A model generated the notes under the pieces. That model was not told the DNA's origin, did not search any database, and was given only the letters and a program-made list of their open reading frames with translations. Position numbers and translations under genes: made by a program. 34,436 nt of DNA from Prorocentrum cordatum (taxonomy: Eukaryota; Sar; Dinophyceae; Prorocentrales; Prorocentraceae): the NCBI GenBank assembly GCA_963575745.1, contig CAUYUJ010009410.1, positions 1 to 34,436 of the forward strand, in the 5' to 3' direction. This document shows, one piece after another, positions 20,921 through 31,290 of the stretch (positions within the stretch are counted from its first letter, which is position 1; every line of letters begins with the position of its first letter).

Positions 20921-21340
20921 GGGGGCGGGCCGTTGCCAAAGGTTGGCATGGGGGGGCCTTGGACGGCTCCGAGGGCTCCCTGACGGCTCCAGACTGCCTC
21001 CCAGACGAGCCTCGACATGCCAGAAGGGCTCTAAAGAGGGCCTAGAAGGTTTTTCTATGACAGCCAGCAGCAGAGTCGGTGGTCTCTATCTCCAAGAGGG
21101 CCCAAAGACGGTTCAAGAGGGCCCCTAAAATGGCCCAAGAGGCGCCAAAGATCGCCCAAGAGGGCTCCAAGACGGCCCCATGGGGGGCCCAAGAGGGGGA
21201 ACACGAACCGGCAATTCGAGCCTTCCGCCCCAAGACGCCCCCAGGAGGCCCCAAGAGGCCCCCACGAGAGCCCAAGAGGCACCGTAGAGGCCCCACGAGG
21301 TCTCGAAGAGTCCCAAAAAGAGGTCCCAAGGAATCCCTTC
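20921..21340. repeat. Degenerate CAAGAGG-CCCC repeat tract
   Basis: Imperfect short units built on CCCAAGAGGC/CCAAGAGGGC fill this part of intron 5. The same unit in the opposite orientation forms a regular array at 29885-30110. Confidence 0.6.
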
Positions 21341-21712
21341 ACCTCCCCTTCTCCTCCCTCTTCCTCCGGCTACATCCAGCCGCGGCGAATAAATGAGCCC
21401 CCGAAGTGTTCCGTGGGCCTGTCTTGGGCCGCCGCGGGTGGACCGTAGGAAATATTGAAAGCCATTTGGGCCGTCTTCATGGTTCTTGAAAGCTCCTAAG
21501 AAGAAGTACCATGCAATGGAGATACACAAGAATTCGACCATCCAGCCTAGCTAGACCTTGAGTGCGCGCGAAGCGCGCGCGAGGGTCATAGTAGATATAG
21601 GGTACGTAGCACCCCGCAATTGCGGATAAGAGTGAGGGGGCGGGCGCGGGCGACGCGGGCGTCGTCGAGCCGGCGGACCTCGTGGCCCCCACCTTCCCTG
21701 TCGATGGCGCTC

Positions 21713-22085
21713 TCCTCCTCCTCCTCCTCCTCCTCCTCCTCCTCTCTCCTCCTCGTCCTTCTTCCTCGTCCTCGTCCTCATCGTCATCGTCATCGTCATC
21801 CTCCTCCTCCACCTCGTCCTCCTCCTCTCTTCTTCCTCGTCCTCCCTCTCCCCCCTCGTCCTTTCATCATCGTCCTCCCATTGTCGTCCTCCCCCCCGGC
21901 CTCCATCATCGTCCTCCCATTCGTCTCATCATCATCCCCCTCCTCCTCCTCGTCCTCCTCCTCCCCCTCCTCCCCCTCCTCATCCTCCTGCTCCTCCTCC
22001 TTTTCTTTCTCCACATTCTCCGTACATCCTCCTTTCTTCCGCGTTCTCGTCGTCCCCTGTTTACTCCTCCTGCCTCCCCCTCCTT
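21713..22085. repeat. TCC/CTC-rich low-complexity tract
   Basis: A pure (CTC)n core at about 21713-21750 is followed by CTCGTC, CATCGT and TCCTCC variants. It encodes only Ser/Leu/Pro or acidic runs in the six frames. Confidence 0.9.
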
Positions 22086-22239
22086 TCCCAAGATAACTGC
22101 AACGCAATCCTTGTTTCCACTTTATGCTCCCCGACCTTCTCTGATCAAGGCAACTCGCCAGGGCAAAGTTGCTGGACGGGCTGGTGTGGATGCGCGGGGC
22201 TTGAAGAGGTCCTTGCGGGCTCAGACGGCATGCAAAAAT

Positions 22240-22690
22240 CCGCCGCCGCGCTTGTGCGGCATTGGTTTGTTCAGTGAACGTGGTTTGGGTCGCGGGTGGG
22301 TCGCGGGCTCTCCACCTCCACCTGAAAGGAATGCAAAAGCAGCCCGCCGCAGGCGCCCAAACATTGGTTTGTACACTGAACGTGGTTTGGGTCGCGGGTG
22401 GGCCGCGGGTACGAATGCAAAAGATGCCCGCCGCAGGCGCCGAAAAATGTGGTTTGTACCCTGAACGTGGTCGCGGGTGGGCCGCGGGCTCTCCACCTGA
22501 AACGAATGCAAAAGATGCCCGCCGCAGGCGCCGAAAAATGTGGTTTGTACCCTGAACGTGGTTTGGGTCGCGGGTTGGTCGCGAGTTGGTCACGGGGTGG
22601 GTCGCGGGCTCCCCACGTGGAAGGAATGCAAAAAACCCGCCGCAGGCGCCGAAAATGGTGGTTTGTACCTTGAACGTGGTTTGGGTCGAA
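22240..22690. repeat. Tandem array, about 85-120-bp units
   Basis: Five units share CTGAACGTGG, TTTGGGTCGCGGGTGGGTCGC, GAATGCAAAA and GCCGCAGGCGCC segments. The CTGAACGTGG anchor (tGAACGTGG) recurs near 22275, 22377, 22460, 22550 and 22670, so unit length varies through loss or gain of the GGGTCGC part. It passes directly into the next minisatellite. Confidence 0.85.
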
Positions 22691-22970
22691 GGTGGGTCGC
22701 GGGTGGGTCGCGGGGTAGGTCGCGGGTGGGTCGCGGGTGGGTCGCGGGTGGGTCGCGGGTGGGTCGCGGGTGGGTCGCGGGGTGGGCCGCGGGGGGGTCG
22801 CGGGGTGGGTCGCGGGTGGGTCGCGGGGTGGGTCGCGGGGTGGGTCGCGGGGTCGCGGTCGCGGGGTGGGTCGCGGGGTGGGTCGCGGGTGGGTCGCGGG
22901 TGGGTCGCGGGTGGGTCGCGGGGTGGGTCGCGGGGTGGGTCGCGGGTGTGTCGCGGGGCGGGTTGCGGGG
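22684..22970. repeat. 10-bp GGGTCGCGGG-type minisatellite
   Basis: Almost 30 units of GGTCGCGGGT with one-base gains or losses (GGGTGGGTCGC versus GGGGTGGGTCGC). It appears to be an expansion of the internal GGGTCGC segment of the preceding larger repeat. Confidence 0.92.
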
Positions 22971-22976
22971 GGGACG

Positions 22977-23021
22977 ACGACAACAAACAACAACAACAAA
23001 CAACAACAAACAACAACAACG
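22977..23021. repeat. (CAACAA)n microsatellite
   Basis: CAA repeats with an occasional extra A, directly after the GGGTCGC minisatellite. Confidence 0.9.
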
Positions 23022-23848
23022 ATAATCCGCACCGCGGAATTCCATTTCAGCCACGCACCCGGGGACAGTGAATGACCGTTCGGCCCTCTTCACTCTGACG
23101 AAGTGTATTGGGTGACATGGGGTACAACGCGTCATTGTATATTCTGCTTGTAGAAGCGAGGTAATTTCGCTACCCGTAGATATGTGTGTCTACATGTTTC
23201 GCCCCCTGCATGGACAGGATCTTAAGTGGCACGTTCGCCTTTGTTTTTGCACAAGGGCGCGGTTAAGAACAGGAGGAGGAGGCGGCCGACTAGATTCCCT
23301 ACCAGACACCAGAAGCCCCACAAGGGCCAGAACACAAAACACGCAACACTTACACGCCACACGTAGAAACGCACGCGCACACATTGACGCATACACACGC
23401 ACGCACACGCAGACAGCCGAATACGCCCGCCCATGCGCAAAACGCAACGCGCACGCGCACGCGCAACACACGCACGCATTCACCCAATCCTGCGCACACC
23501 CACACGCAGCGATCAGCACGCAGCGCGCAGCACAGCACACCGCACGGCACACACGCAACACGCACAGCATGCGCAGCACATGGAAATGGTTGTAACAAGT
23601 GCGTGGGTCTGTGTTGTCCGTTCTTTGTCTCCGCCGCGAGCCATGGCCAGAGTCCCACAACATTTGTGGACACCATCGGCGTTTGCAGGGCTTGTCCCGT
23701 CAGGTGTTGCCGATACTTCGACATGTATGGATTGGGTACCGATGCATGTTTTGGCCAGCCGTGGTGGTTTGCCAAGACGAGTGTGTTTCAGCCTTTCTTG
23801 CCCGTCTCCGCCTCCCCGTTTTTTTTCTGTATGCTCTGTGGTGTATCA

Positions 23849-23882
<34 letters not shown>

Positions 23883-23935
23883 TTGTGCGTGCATGCATGT
23901 TCTTGACGTTTCGTGCGTTGTCTGCATGGCCTGCC
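23022..23935 (+). other. Intron 5 stretch with CA/CG-rich tract and (GT)n; no gene recognised
   Basis: The part at about 23330-23580 is a degenerate ACGC/ACAC-rich tract, probably an old relative of the (ACGC)n type. 23851-23879 is a clean (GT)n run. The remaining sequence has short frames only. Confidence 0.6.
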
Positions 23936-24480
23936 TTGTGGAACGCATTACTCTGAGCTCTTACTTGGAAAAGATCATCATTGGAGTCCTTTGGAGAGCG
24001 TTACAAACGGATTATATTGGAAGACCTCACACCAGGATTTGTTGGATTGGAAGACCTCGCAACCGGATTTTTTGGGTAACACGTTTCAAATGGATTTCTG
24101 AGAAGACATCACGCCAGGAATCCTTTCGAAACCGTCCCAAAGGGATTCTGAAGACACGCGTCACAACGAAGATCTTTCGGCAAACATTCCAAAAGACATC
24201 CATTGGACAGCCTCACGTCATCACATCAGGATTTCCTGTGGGGAACACTCTACTAAAGAGTTCACCTGGACGACCTTGGAGGAGGAACCTGATGGATAGC
24301 GCTACAAATGAATTTGACTGGAAAGCCTCATCGCTGTAGTCTTCTGGAACGCGCTCCATAGGCAAGCTGTTGGAAAGCACTACCACGGAAACCCTCGTTG
24401 GAACATTCTCCAATGTCATTATTTTGGAAAGATTCAGCATTGGAAGCAATCCGCAGAGTCTCTATTGCAAGGCCTCTCGA
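23936..24480. repeat. Degenerate TTGGAAGACCTC/GGATT repeat region
   Basis: Loosely repeated units of the form TTGGAAGACCTC...CCGGATTTT recur at irregular 40-50-base spacing. They are too diverged to count units with confidence. Confidence 0.45.
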
Positions 24481-24544
24481 ACATAATGTCTCCTCCTCTT
24501 CCTCCTCCTCCTGGTCCTCGGCTTCGTGATCATAACTTTCCTAC

Positions 24545-24690
24545 TCTCCAGGAGGAGTGAGAGGAGTTAGAGGAGGAGTGAGGAAGAGGAGGAGGAATTG
24601 GAGGAGGAGGAGGAGGAGGAGAAACAGGAGGAGGAGAAGTGAGGGGGAGGCGGAGGAGGAGGAAGCGGGGGAGGAGGAGGATGGCGCTGG
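24545..24690. repeat. GGA/GAG-rich microsatellite tract
   Basis: GAGGAGGA runs with AGTGAG interruptions, purine-rich on plus. It ends about 210 bases before the last exon. Confidence 0.9.
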
Positions 24691-24899
24691 AGCGCAACAA
24701 CAACAACAACAACAAGGAGCAACCAATAAGGAACAACGACACTCAAGTGCTTGCGGCAGAAGCGCTTTATCACACCCATTGGAACAAAAACCAACACCAC
24801 CTAGGATGGCTGACCACGTACGTAAACATCTACATATACACCATATGTGCTGCTCATACTTCATACTGGTATGACACCTACATACACACAGCCCTTCAG

Positions 24900-24953
24900 G
24901 TGACCCTGGCGAAGGCCGAGTCCAACAGCTGGGCTGAGCTCACACGCGGCTGA
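24900..24953 (+). CDS. Exon 6: last CS-domain strand and stop
   Basis: Seventeen codons and TGA: VTLAKAESNSWAELTRG. VTLxK is the last strand of the CS domain, and a Trp a few residues later (xxxWxxL) is typical of NudC/p23-like proteins. The acceptor CCCTTCAG|GTG joins exon 5 in frame (DGVLQ|VTLAK). The donor and acceptor borders of intron 5 share CTTCAGG. The protein ends five residues after the Trp, so the CS domain is C-terminal. Sequence after the stop shows no continued frame of this type and is probably 3' UTR. Confidence 0.88.
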   Translation: MTLAKAESNSWAELTRG

Positions 24954-25400
24954 GGGCTGCGGAGTGGCAGACTCCCGTCAGGGGGCGACGTCCGGGTACG
25001 CACCGTGCCGCAGGGTTGCGTGATGCGTTCTGCAGTCAAGACGCTGCCATGGGACCACTTCGGGCTCTGGCGGGGCTCTGGCTTCGGGCCTTCCCCCAGA
25101 TCCAGTTCGGGGAGCCTCCTCGTGGCCGAGGGGCGCCGTGGCCATAGAAGCCCGCTCGTTCCTATTTTGGCGCTCCTGGTGCAGCACGATGACTGCATCA
25201 TGTGGCTCGCCATGAAGGAGAGGGCCTCTTCCTCCTCCTCGTCCTCCTCCCCCCCCTCCTCGTCTTGCTCCTCTTGCTCCTCTTCCCCGAGCCTGAGGGA
25301 GGCGGGTTCGACCATACTCCGCGAAACTTTCAGCAAGTGATCCGCCGCCCCCTCTGCTTCCTCCTCCTCCGCCTCCTCCTCCTCTTCCACTGCGCCGACA
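24954..25400. other. Downstream flank, probable 3' UTR and CCT-rich tract
   Basis: No gene is recognised. 25228-25300 and 25355-25390 are CCT/CTC-rich and hold open frames on both strands (Ser-rich or Glu-rich) for compositional reasons. No polyadenylation signal can be assigned, and dinoflagellate genes generally lack AATAAA. Confidence 0.4.
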
Positions 25401-25456
25401 TTGGCGCTTAAGCTGCCCGCGTAAGGTCACGCGTAAGCGCCTTCGTCTCCAATGGC

Positions 25457-25891
25457 GTGCCGCGCCGGCGGCCCGCGCAAGCCGCCGCGTTCAGGCGGTT
25501 TCCCGCATCAGACAGGTTGTCATCCAGAGTCATTTTGTTGACGGTTCCAGGGTCGTCTCCAGAGCCCCAGAAACCAGGACACGCCTCTTTCGTGCGAACA
25601 ATTGTTCTCCTTCTGCGCTCATGGTGGGCAGTTCGTCCCTTCTTCCCTTGGAGGTCCGTTCGCAACTCGCAGCCCCAGTTCTCAGTCCATGGTGGGTATA
25701 TCCCAGCTCGCCCTTCATGGTCCCCTCCTCCAGCTCCTTCCTTTCCTCCTTCCATGGAGGCCACCGGGGAGCTCTCTGTGGAGGCTCCGGAGGCCTCCAT
25801 TAAGGATTTCGAGGCTCCAGCAAAAGGGCACATCATAACCTCGAAGGCGGCAGAAGCCCCCACAGCGTCGGTGTTGGGCGCGCCAAGCTAG
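25457..25891 (+). other. Unassigned open frame (144 codons), possible exon
   Basis: An uninterrupted plus-strand frame. Its C-terminal half reads PPSMEATGELSVEAPEAS and later EAPAKGHIITSKAAEAP, a coding-like composition of Glu, Ala and Pro. The minus strand is open too over almost the same stretch, which weakens the case. No domain is recognised. It could be an exon of a downstream gene or chance. Confidence 0.2.
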
Positions 25892-26103
25892 GTGCGCTCG
25901 TGTAATATCTGACATGCGACACCTCCCACCCGTCCCCTTCCATTGCGTTTTTACCTAACAGCGAAGACTGATAGGTTTCTAGTGGTCTTAAAAGAGAGCA
26001 GCACATTACTCCACAGGGGGGTCTGGGCAGCCGTTGGGGAGCCGTTGGGGGGCCGTTGGGGGGCCGTTGGGGATTGCCGGGGAACCTCGTTTTTCGCAAA
26101 CAG

Positions 26104-26552
26104 TCACACACTTCGTGCTCTTCGACCTCCCAGAACTCCATTCTTCGACCTCCCAGAACTCCATTCCCGGGCCACATTATGAATGCCCGGAGCCAACTGT
26201 AGGCCACTTCGTGGTCTTCGAGTCCCCAGAACTCCATTCCCGGGCCACATTTTGAATGCCCCGAGCCAACTGTAGGCCACTTCGTGGTCTTCGAGTTCCC
26301 AGAACTCCATTCCCGGGCCACATTTTGGATGCCCGGAGCCAACTGTAGGCCACTTCGTGGTCTTCGAGTTCCCAGAACTCCATTCCCGGGCCACATTTTG
26401 GATGCCCGGAGCCAACTGTAGGCCACTTCGTGCTCTTGGACTTCCCAGAACTCCATTCCTGGGTATGATTTTGAATGCCCGGAGCAAACTGTAGGCCACT
26501 TCGTGTTCTTCGAGTTCCCAGAATTCCATTCCCTGGCCACATTTTGAATGCT
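26104..26552. repeat. 73-bp tandem repeat array
   Basis: GGCCACTTCGTG begins units at 26202, 26275, 26348, 26421 and 26494: four exact 73-base steps. A diverged first unit starts near 26108 and contains a duplicated CCTCCCAGAACTCCATTC. Units share TCCCAGAACTCCATTCCCGG and GGAGCCAACTGTA. The array runs straight into the GAGGCT satellite. Confidence 0.95.
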
Positions 26553-28008
26553 GAGGCAGGCTGATGCTGAGGCTGAGGCAGGCTGAGGCTGAGGCCGAAG
26601 CTGAAGGCAGACTGAGGCTGAGGCTGAGGCTGAGGCTGAAGCAGGCTGAGGCTGATGCAGGCTGAGGCTGAGGCAGGCTGAGGCTGAGGCTGAGGCTGAT
26701 GCAGGCTGAGGCTGAGGCAGGCTGAGACTGAAGCAGAGGCTGAAGGCAGATTGAGGCTGAGGCTGAAGCAGGCCGAGGCTGAGGCTGAGGCTGAGGCAGG
26801 CTGAGGCTGAGGCTGAGGCAGGCTGATGCTGAGGCAGGATGAGGCTGAGGCAGGCTGAGGCTGAGGCTGCGGCTGATGCAGGCTGAGGCTGAGGCAGGCT
26901 GAGGCGGAGGCCGAGGCTGAAGGCAGACTGAGGCTGAGGCTGAAGCAGGCTGAGGCTGAGGCAGGCTGAGGCTGAGGCTGAGGCTGAGGCAGGCTGAGGC
27001 TGAGGCAGACTGAGGCTGAGGCTGATGCAGGCTGAGGCAGAGGCAGGCTGAGACTGAAGCCGAGGCTGAAGGCAGATTGAGGCTGAGGCTGAAGCAGGCT
27101 GAGGCTGAGGCAGAGGCAGGCTGAGGCTGAGGCTGAGGCAGGCTGATGCTGAGGCAGGCTGAGGCTGAGGCTGAGGATGATGCAGGCTGAGGCTGAGGCA
27201 GGCTGAGGCTGAGGCCGAGGCTGAAGGCAGACTGATGCTGAGGCTGAAGCAGGCTGAGGCTGAGGCAGGCTGAGGCTGAGGCAGGCTGAGGCTGAGGCTG
27301 AGGCAGGCTGAGGCTGAGGCAGGCTGAGGCTGAGGCTGAGGCTGATGCAGGCTGAGGCTGAGGCAGGCTGAGGCTGAGGCCGAGGCTGAAGGCAGACTGT
27401 GGCTGAGGCTGAAGCAGGCTGAGGCTGAGGCTGAGGCAGGCTGAGGCTGAGGCTGAGGCAGGCTGATGCTGAGGCAGGCTGAGGCTGAGGCTGAGGCTGA
27501 TGCAGGCTGAGGCTGAGGCAGCCTGAGGCTGACGCCGAGGCTGAAGGCAGACTGAGGCTGAGGCTGAAGCAGGCTGAGGCTGAGGCTGAGGCAGGCTGAG
27601 GCTGAGGCAGGTCGAGGCTGAGGCTGAGGCAGGCTGAGGCTGAGGCAGGCTCAGCTGAGGCCGGCTGAGGCTGAGGCGAGGCTGAAGGCAGACGACCAGT
27701 GCTCGAAGCATGGCTGGGCTGAGCCTGAGGCAGGCTGAGGCTGAGGCTGAGGCAGGCTGATGCTTGAGGCAGGCTGAGGCTGAGGCTGAGGGCAGGCTGA
27801 GGCTGAGACGAGGGCCGAGGCCGAGGCTGAAGGGCAGGAGCTACTGGCAGGGTGAAGCGATGAGGCTGAGGCAGGCTGAGGCTGAGGCTGAGGCAGGCTG
27901 AGGCTGAGGCTGAGGCTGATGCAGGCTGAGGCTGAGGCAGGCCGAGGCTGAGGCCGAGGCTGAAGGCAGACTGAGGCTGAGGCTGAAGCAGGCTGAGGCT
28001 AAGGCTGA
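26553..28008. repeat. GAGGCT satellite with higher-order structure
   Basis: The basic unit is GAGGCT/GAGGCAGGCT. A marker variant GAAGGCAGA(C/T)TG recurs at about 26603, 26742, 26919, 27068, 27223, 27388, 27543, 27683 (diverged) and 27962. This gives a higher-order period of about 135-177 bases. Minus-strand frames read as Ser/Ala/Pro/Gln/Leu runs and are artefacts. Confidence 0.95.
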
Positions 28009-28587
28009 TTTTTTGACATCAACAGCCACAGACCCCAACTCAATGAGGCAAAGCCAAAATTCAACAGACGATTGGCAGTCGTCTGAGGGCGCAAAACGGC
28101 GCAGGCCGCGCCACGGTCGGGGCCGTGCCCCCGTGGCGCGACCTAAGCGCGACCAGGGAGCGCTGGAGACCGTGCTCCGCGCTCCCTGGTCGGGGTAGGG
28201 GGCGCAGGAGCACGAGCTCCGCGCCAACCCTACCCACCACCCACTCCATGGGTGGCCGCGTTTTTCGGGCCCCGGGACCACGACACGACGCGACACGACG
28301 GGGGACGAAACGAACGACGCGACACGAACGACACGAGACGGGCGAGCGACACGACAAGGACGGGCCGCCGGCCCCGCCCCAGGGCGGCGAGCGCTGGGGG
28401 GGACCCAGCACCGCCCTGGGGAAGCACACGGGGCCTGGCGACCCCCCCGGGGGAAGGAAACCGCGCTTTGGCGGCGTCCCCCGGGGAGCGGGGGCTGTTC
28501 GCCCCTCGGGCCCAGCGCTCCCCGCCTGCGCCAGGGGGACCCTAGGGTCCCGACCCCTACCCTACGGGAGGGGCCCCCTCGGGGTAA
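28009..28587 (-). mobile_element. 579-bp SINE-like insertion in the satellite
   Basis: Non-repetitive sequence interrupts the GAGGCT satellite. It is flanked by the same 12 bases, GGCTAAGGCTGA, at 27997-28008 and 28588-28599; GGCTAAGG is otherwise rare in the array. On the minus strand the insert ends in an A-run (TTTTTT at 28008-28014 on plus). A flanking duplication with an A tail suggests retrotransposition. Inside are strong palindromes, including a 13-bp stem CGACCAGGGAGCG...CGCTCCCTGGTCG and GGGACCCTAGGGTCCC. No coding region or recognised RNA gene was found. Confidence 0.6.
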
Positions 28588-28825
28588 GGCTAAGGCTGAG
28601 GCTGAGGCTGAGGCTGAGGCTGAGGCTGGCTGATGCTGAGGCAGGCTGAGGCTGAGGCTGAGGCTGAGGCAGGCTCAGGCTGAGGCAGGCTGAGGCTGAG
28701 GCCGAGGCTGCAGGCAGACTGAGGCTGATGCAGGAGCAGGCTGAGGCTGAGGCTGAAGCAGGCTGAAGCTGAGGCTGAGGCTGATGCTGAGGCAGGCTGA
28801 GGCTGAGGCTGAGGCTAATGCAGGC
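28588..28825. repeat. GAGGCT satellite, distal part
   Basis: Continuation of the same satellite after the insertion, including a diverged copy of the higher-order marker near 28709 (GCAGGCAGACTGAGG). Confidence 0.93.
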
Positions 28826-29465
28826 CACTGCGACTGTCATCGCGAATGCGACTACGACTGCGAGAACAGCAGAACTCTACAACTGAATTCTCATCTGAAT
28901 CTTAAGGGGGATGCGTCCAGATATGCTCCTACACATCGCTGTTAGGTTGCTTTGCCGGGATAATTTGTTTCTCTATCCGCCGACGGGGGTCATTGCGGAC
29001 GTGCAGCAGTAAAAAGGCCGTTATCGTGTTACGCGCAATCAAATACAGGGGAGTTGCGTGCATTGGAAGAGGAGGGTTTAGCGGATGAGCAAGATTGATG
29101 AGCAGGAGGCAAATTATGAGGAAAAGGCAGGCGGAGGCTGAGGAGGAACAGCAGCAGTAGCAGGAGCAGGTGCACGATGAGCGGGAGGAGCAAGAGGTCC
29201 AGGAGAGGGTGGAGAAGGGGAAAGGAGCGGGGCGACAACGACCAGGAAGGACTGGAATCCAGAATTCTTTACGCTTCGCGTATCCCCACCAGCCCATCTC
29301 ACAGCAGCAACTCTTGCGAAGCATGCCGACAGTCGTGTTTTTCAGGCGTGTGTCCGCTTGGCCCCGCATATCTCCCCTGTTCCTCCTTCCTCCCGCCTCC
29401 TTGCACATCCTCCTTGTGGGGGGAGCGGGAGAAGGACGAGGCGGAGGAGGAGGCAGAGAAAGCGC
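28826..29465. other. Unique sequence; no gene recognised
   Basis: It contains a GAGGAGCAG-rich stretch at about 29060-29225 and short frames with no identifiable domain. Confidence 0.4.
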
Positions 29466-29469
29466 TCCT

Positions 29470-29880
29470 CGTGGTTTGAGTCGTTTGGGGTTTCTCGTCC
29501 TGGTGTGAGTCGTTCGGGCCCTTCTTCCTGGTGTGAGTCGTTCGGGCTCTTCGTGGTGTGAGTCGTTCGGGCTCTTCGTCCTGGTGTGAGTCGTTCGGGC
29601 TTCTCGTGGTGTGAGTTGTTCGGGCCCCTCATCCTTGTGTGAATCGTTCGGGCCCCTCCTCCTGGTGTGACTCGTTCGGGCTCCTCGTGGTGTGAGTCGT
29701 TCGGGGCCCGCGTCGTGGTGTGAGTCGTTCGGGCTCCCTGTGGGGTTGAGTCGTTTCGTGCCGCCTCGTCCTGGTGTGAGTCGTTCGGGCCCCTCCTTGT
29801 GCGTGTGATCGTTCGGGCTCTTCGGTGTGAGTGCTTCGGGGCCCGCGTCCGGTGTGAGCGTTCGCGGCCTCCTCGTGGGG
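29470..29880. repeat. GTGTGAGTCGTTCGGG minisatellite (25/28-bp units)
   Basis: Units have the core GTGTGAGTCGTTCGGGC plus CTCTTCG, with or without TCC before TGGTGTG. Unit length therefore changes between 25 and 28 bases. About 15 units are visible, decaying towards the right. Confidence 0.9.
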
Positions 29881-29884
29881 CTCT

Positions 29885-30110
29885 TGGGGGCCTCCTGGAG
29901 GCCTCTTAGGGGCTCTTGGGGGCCTCTTGGGGGCCTCTTGGGGGCCTTTTGGGGGCCTCTTGGGGGCCTCTTGGGGCCTCTTGGGGCCTCTTGGGGGCCT
30001 CTTGGGGGCTTCTTGGAACCTCTTGGGGGCCTCTTGGGGGCCTCTTGGAGGCCTCTTGGGAGCCTCCTGGGGGCCTCTTGGGGCCATCTTGGGGCCTCTT
30101 GCGACCTCCT
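29885..30110. repeat. 12-bp GGGGGCCTCTTG minisatellite
   Basis: About 19 units of GGGGGCCTCTTG with single-base variants. The reverse complement (CAAGAGGCCCCC) is the unit of the degenerate tract at 20921-21340. Confidence 0.93.
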
Positions 30111-30120
30111 CCGAAGCGCA

Positions 30121-30300
30121 GATGAGCGCTGCCCCCTGAGAAGGACAAAATGAGCCCAAAACCTTCGTAACATCAATGATTCTGCTATGAAGGAAGATGA
30201 GCGCGGCCCCCTCAGGAGGCCAAAATGGGGCCAAAACCATTGTAAAATCAATGATTTCTGCTTCAAAGACGAGCAGAGGGGCCAAACTGCGTCCCCCCGT
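30121..30300. repeat. ~74-bp tandem repeat, 2.4 units
   Basis: GATGAGCG starts units at 30121 and 30196, and GACGAGC follows at 30268. Units share CAAAATG-G-CCAAAACC and ATCAATGATT. Confidence 0.8.
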
Positions 30301-30780
30301 CGGGGCCAGAATCCTCGTGAGGGTCGTCGTTTTTTGGCCCTCCGAGGAGTCGAAATGGACCCCCCTGACACCACTCGGGACTCCCTCTCCAGGTCCAGGG
30401 GGAGGGGGTAGGGGAGGGGTAAACCCCTCCCCGAAGGGGAAGAAGGGGGGTTGAGGACAGAGCGGGCTCTCTAAACCACTCACGCCCAAAGGGCTGGTGG
30501 GATTGTGGCCCGCGCTAGGATGAGAGCGCCATTCTGACCGTTGACAGCAAAGCATCTGTCCTAAAAGGAGGCCAATGTTGCGGCGGGCGCACTAGTTTGG
30601 AGCACCGAGAACGTCCCGATTGGAAGACGCTGTAAGGTAAAGCATCTCGAACAGTTCCACGCTTGGATACACCTGATTCTTCAGCAGACGGGACTATATA
30701 CTGTATGCGTAGACAAACTAGAGAAGACGTTTGAACATGCAGTGTGGACGTGGGGCAGAGGAGAGTCGTAGTCATTTTGA
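30301..30780. other. Unique sequence; no gene recognised
   Basis: G-rich at 30396-30455, otherwise ordinary. Only short frames and no domain seen. Confidence 0.4.
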
Positions 30781-30789
30781 GTGAGTGTA

Positions 30790-31290
30790 GAGTGCTCCGA
30801 GGGCCCGGTGGATACGCGGATCGTCCTCCCCTGGGCGCGTGCCCCCGCCTGCGAGGCGGAGGCGCGTGCACGGTGGTGGTCAGTCGGGCCCGCTGCGCTC
30901 CCCGGCGAGAGGGCGGAGCCGAGGACTCAGGCCTCCAACGCATTGAAAACGGCGCCCTCGTCTTCCACTGCGCGCGGAGTGCTCCGCGCGCCTGGGCGGA
31001 TGCGCGGGTAGTCCTCCCCTTAGCGCGTGCCGTCGCCCGCGGGGTGGAGGCGCGTGCGCGGTGGTGGGCGGACGGGCCCGCTCCCTGGCGAGAAGGGCGG
31101 CGCGGTTGACCCAGGCCCCCAGCGCACGGAGCAGGGACCCTACTTTTCCGAGGCGTGCGTTCCACAAGGCAAGAGCGCGGACGGACCCGCTGCCTCGCAA
31201 GAGAGGGCGGCGCGGTGGACCCGGGCGTCCAGCGCATGGAGCAGGGCGCCCACTTTGCCGAGGCGGGGGTTTTCATAGGCCAAGAGATCG
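30790..31290. repeat. GC-rich ~185-bp tandem repeat with truncated unit
   Basis: CTCCCCT-GCGCGTGCC starts two units about 185 bases apart (near 30829 and 31014). Shared segments are GGCGCGTGC-CGGTGGTG, GGGCCCGCT and GGCGAGA-GGGCGG. The ending AGGGCGGCGCGGT...CAGCGCA-GGAGCAGGG occurs again about 111 bases on, so the last unit is truncated. Confidence 0.8.

Noticed and set aside
22271-22970. CRISPR-like regular repeats
   Set aside because: There are no unique spacers between constant repeats, the units vary in length, and the context is eukaryotic. The 73-bp array is also a plain tandem repeat.
21796-23019. 407-codon minus-strand frame
   Set aside because: It is open because of the GGGTCGC minisatellite and TCC tract. 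The Asp/Pro/Arg/Thr repeats are artefacts.
25300-25330. tRNA T-loop-like GGTTCGACC
   Set aside because: No matching acceptor stem, D-loop or anticodon stem was found upstream.
26104-27711. 535-codon minus-strand open frame rich in Ser, Ala, Pro, Gln and Leu
   Set aside because: It follows the GAGGCT satellite and 73-bp array. Such a period leaves several frames open at once, and composition changes exactly at the repeat borders.
28929-30374. 481-codon minus-strand frame
   Set aside because: Most of it is translation of the 25/28-bp and 12-bp minisatellites. The rest has no domain.
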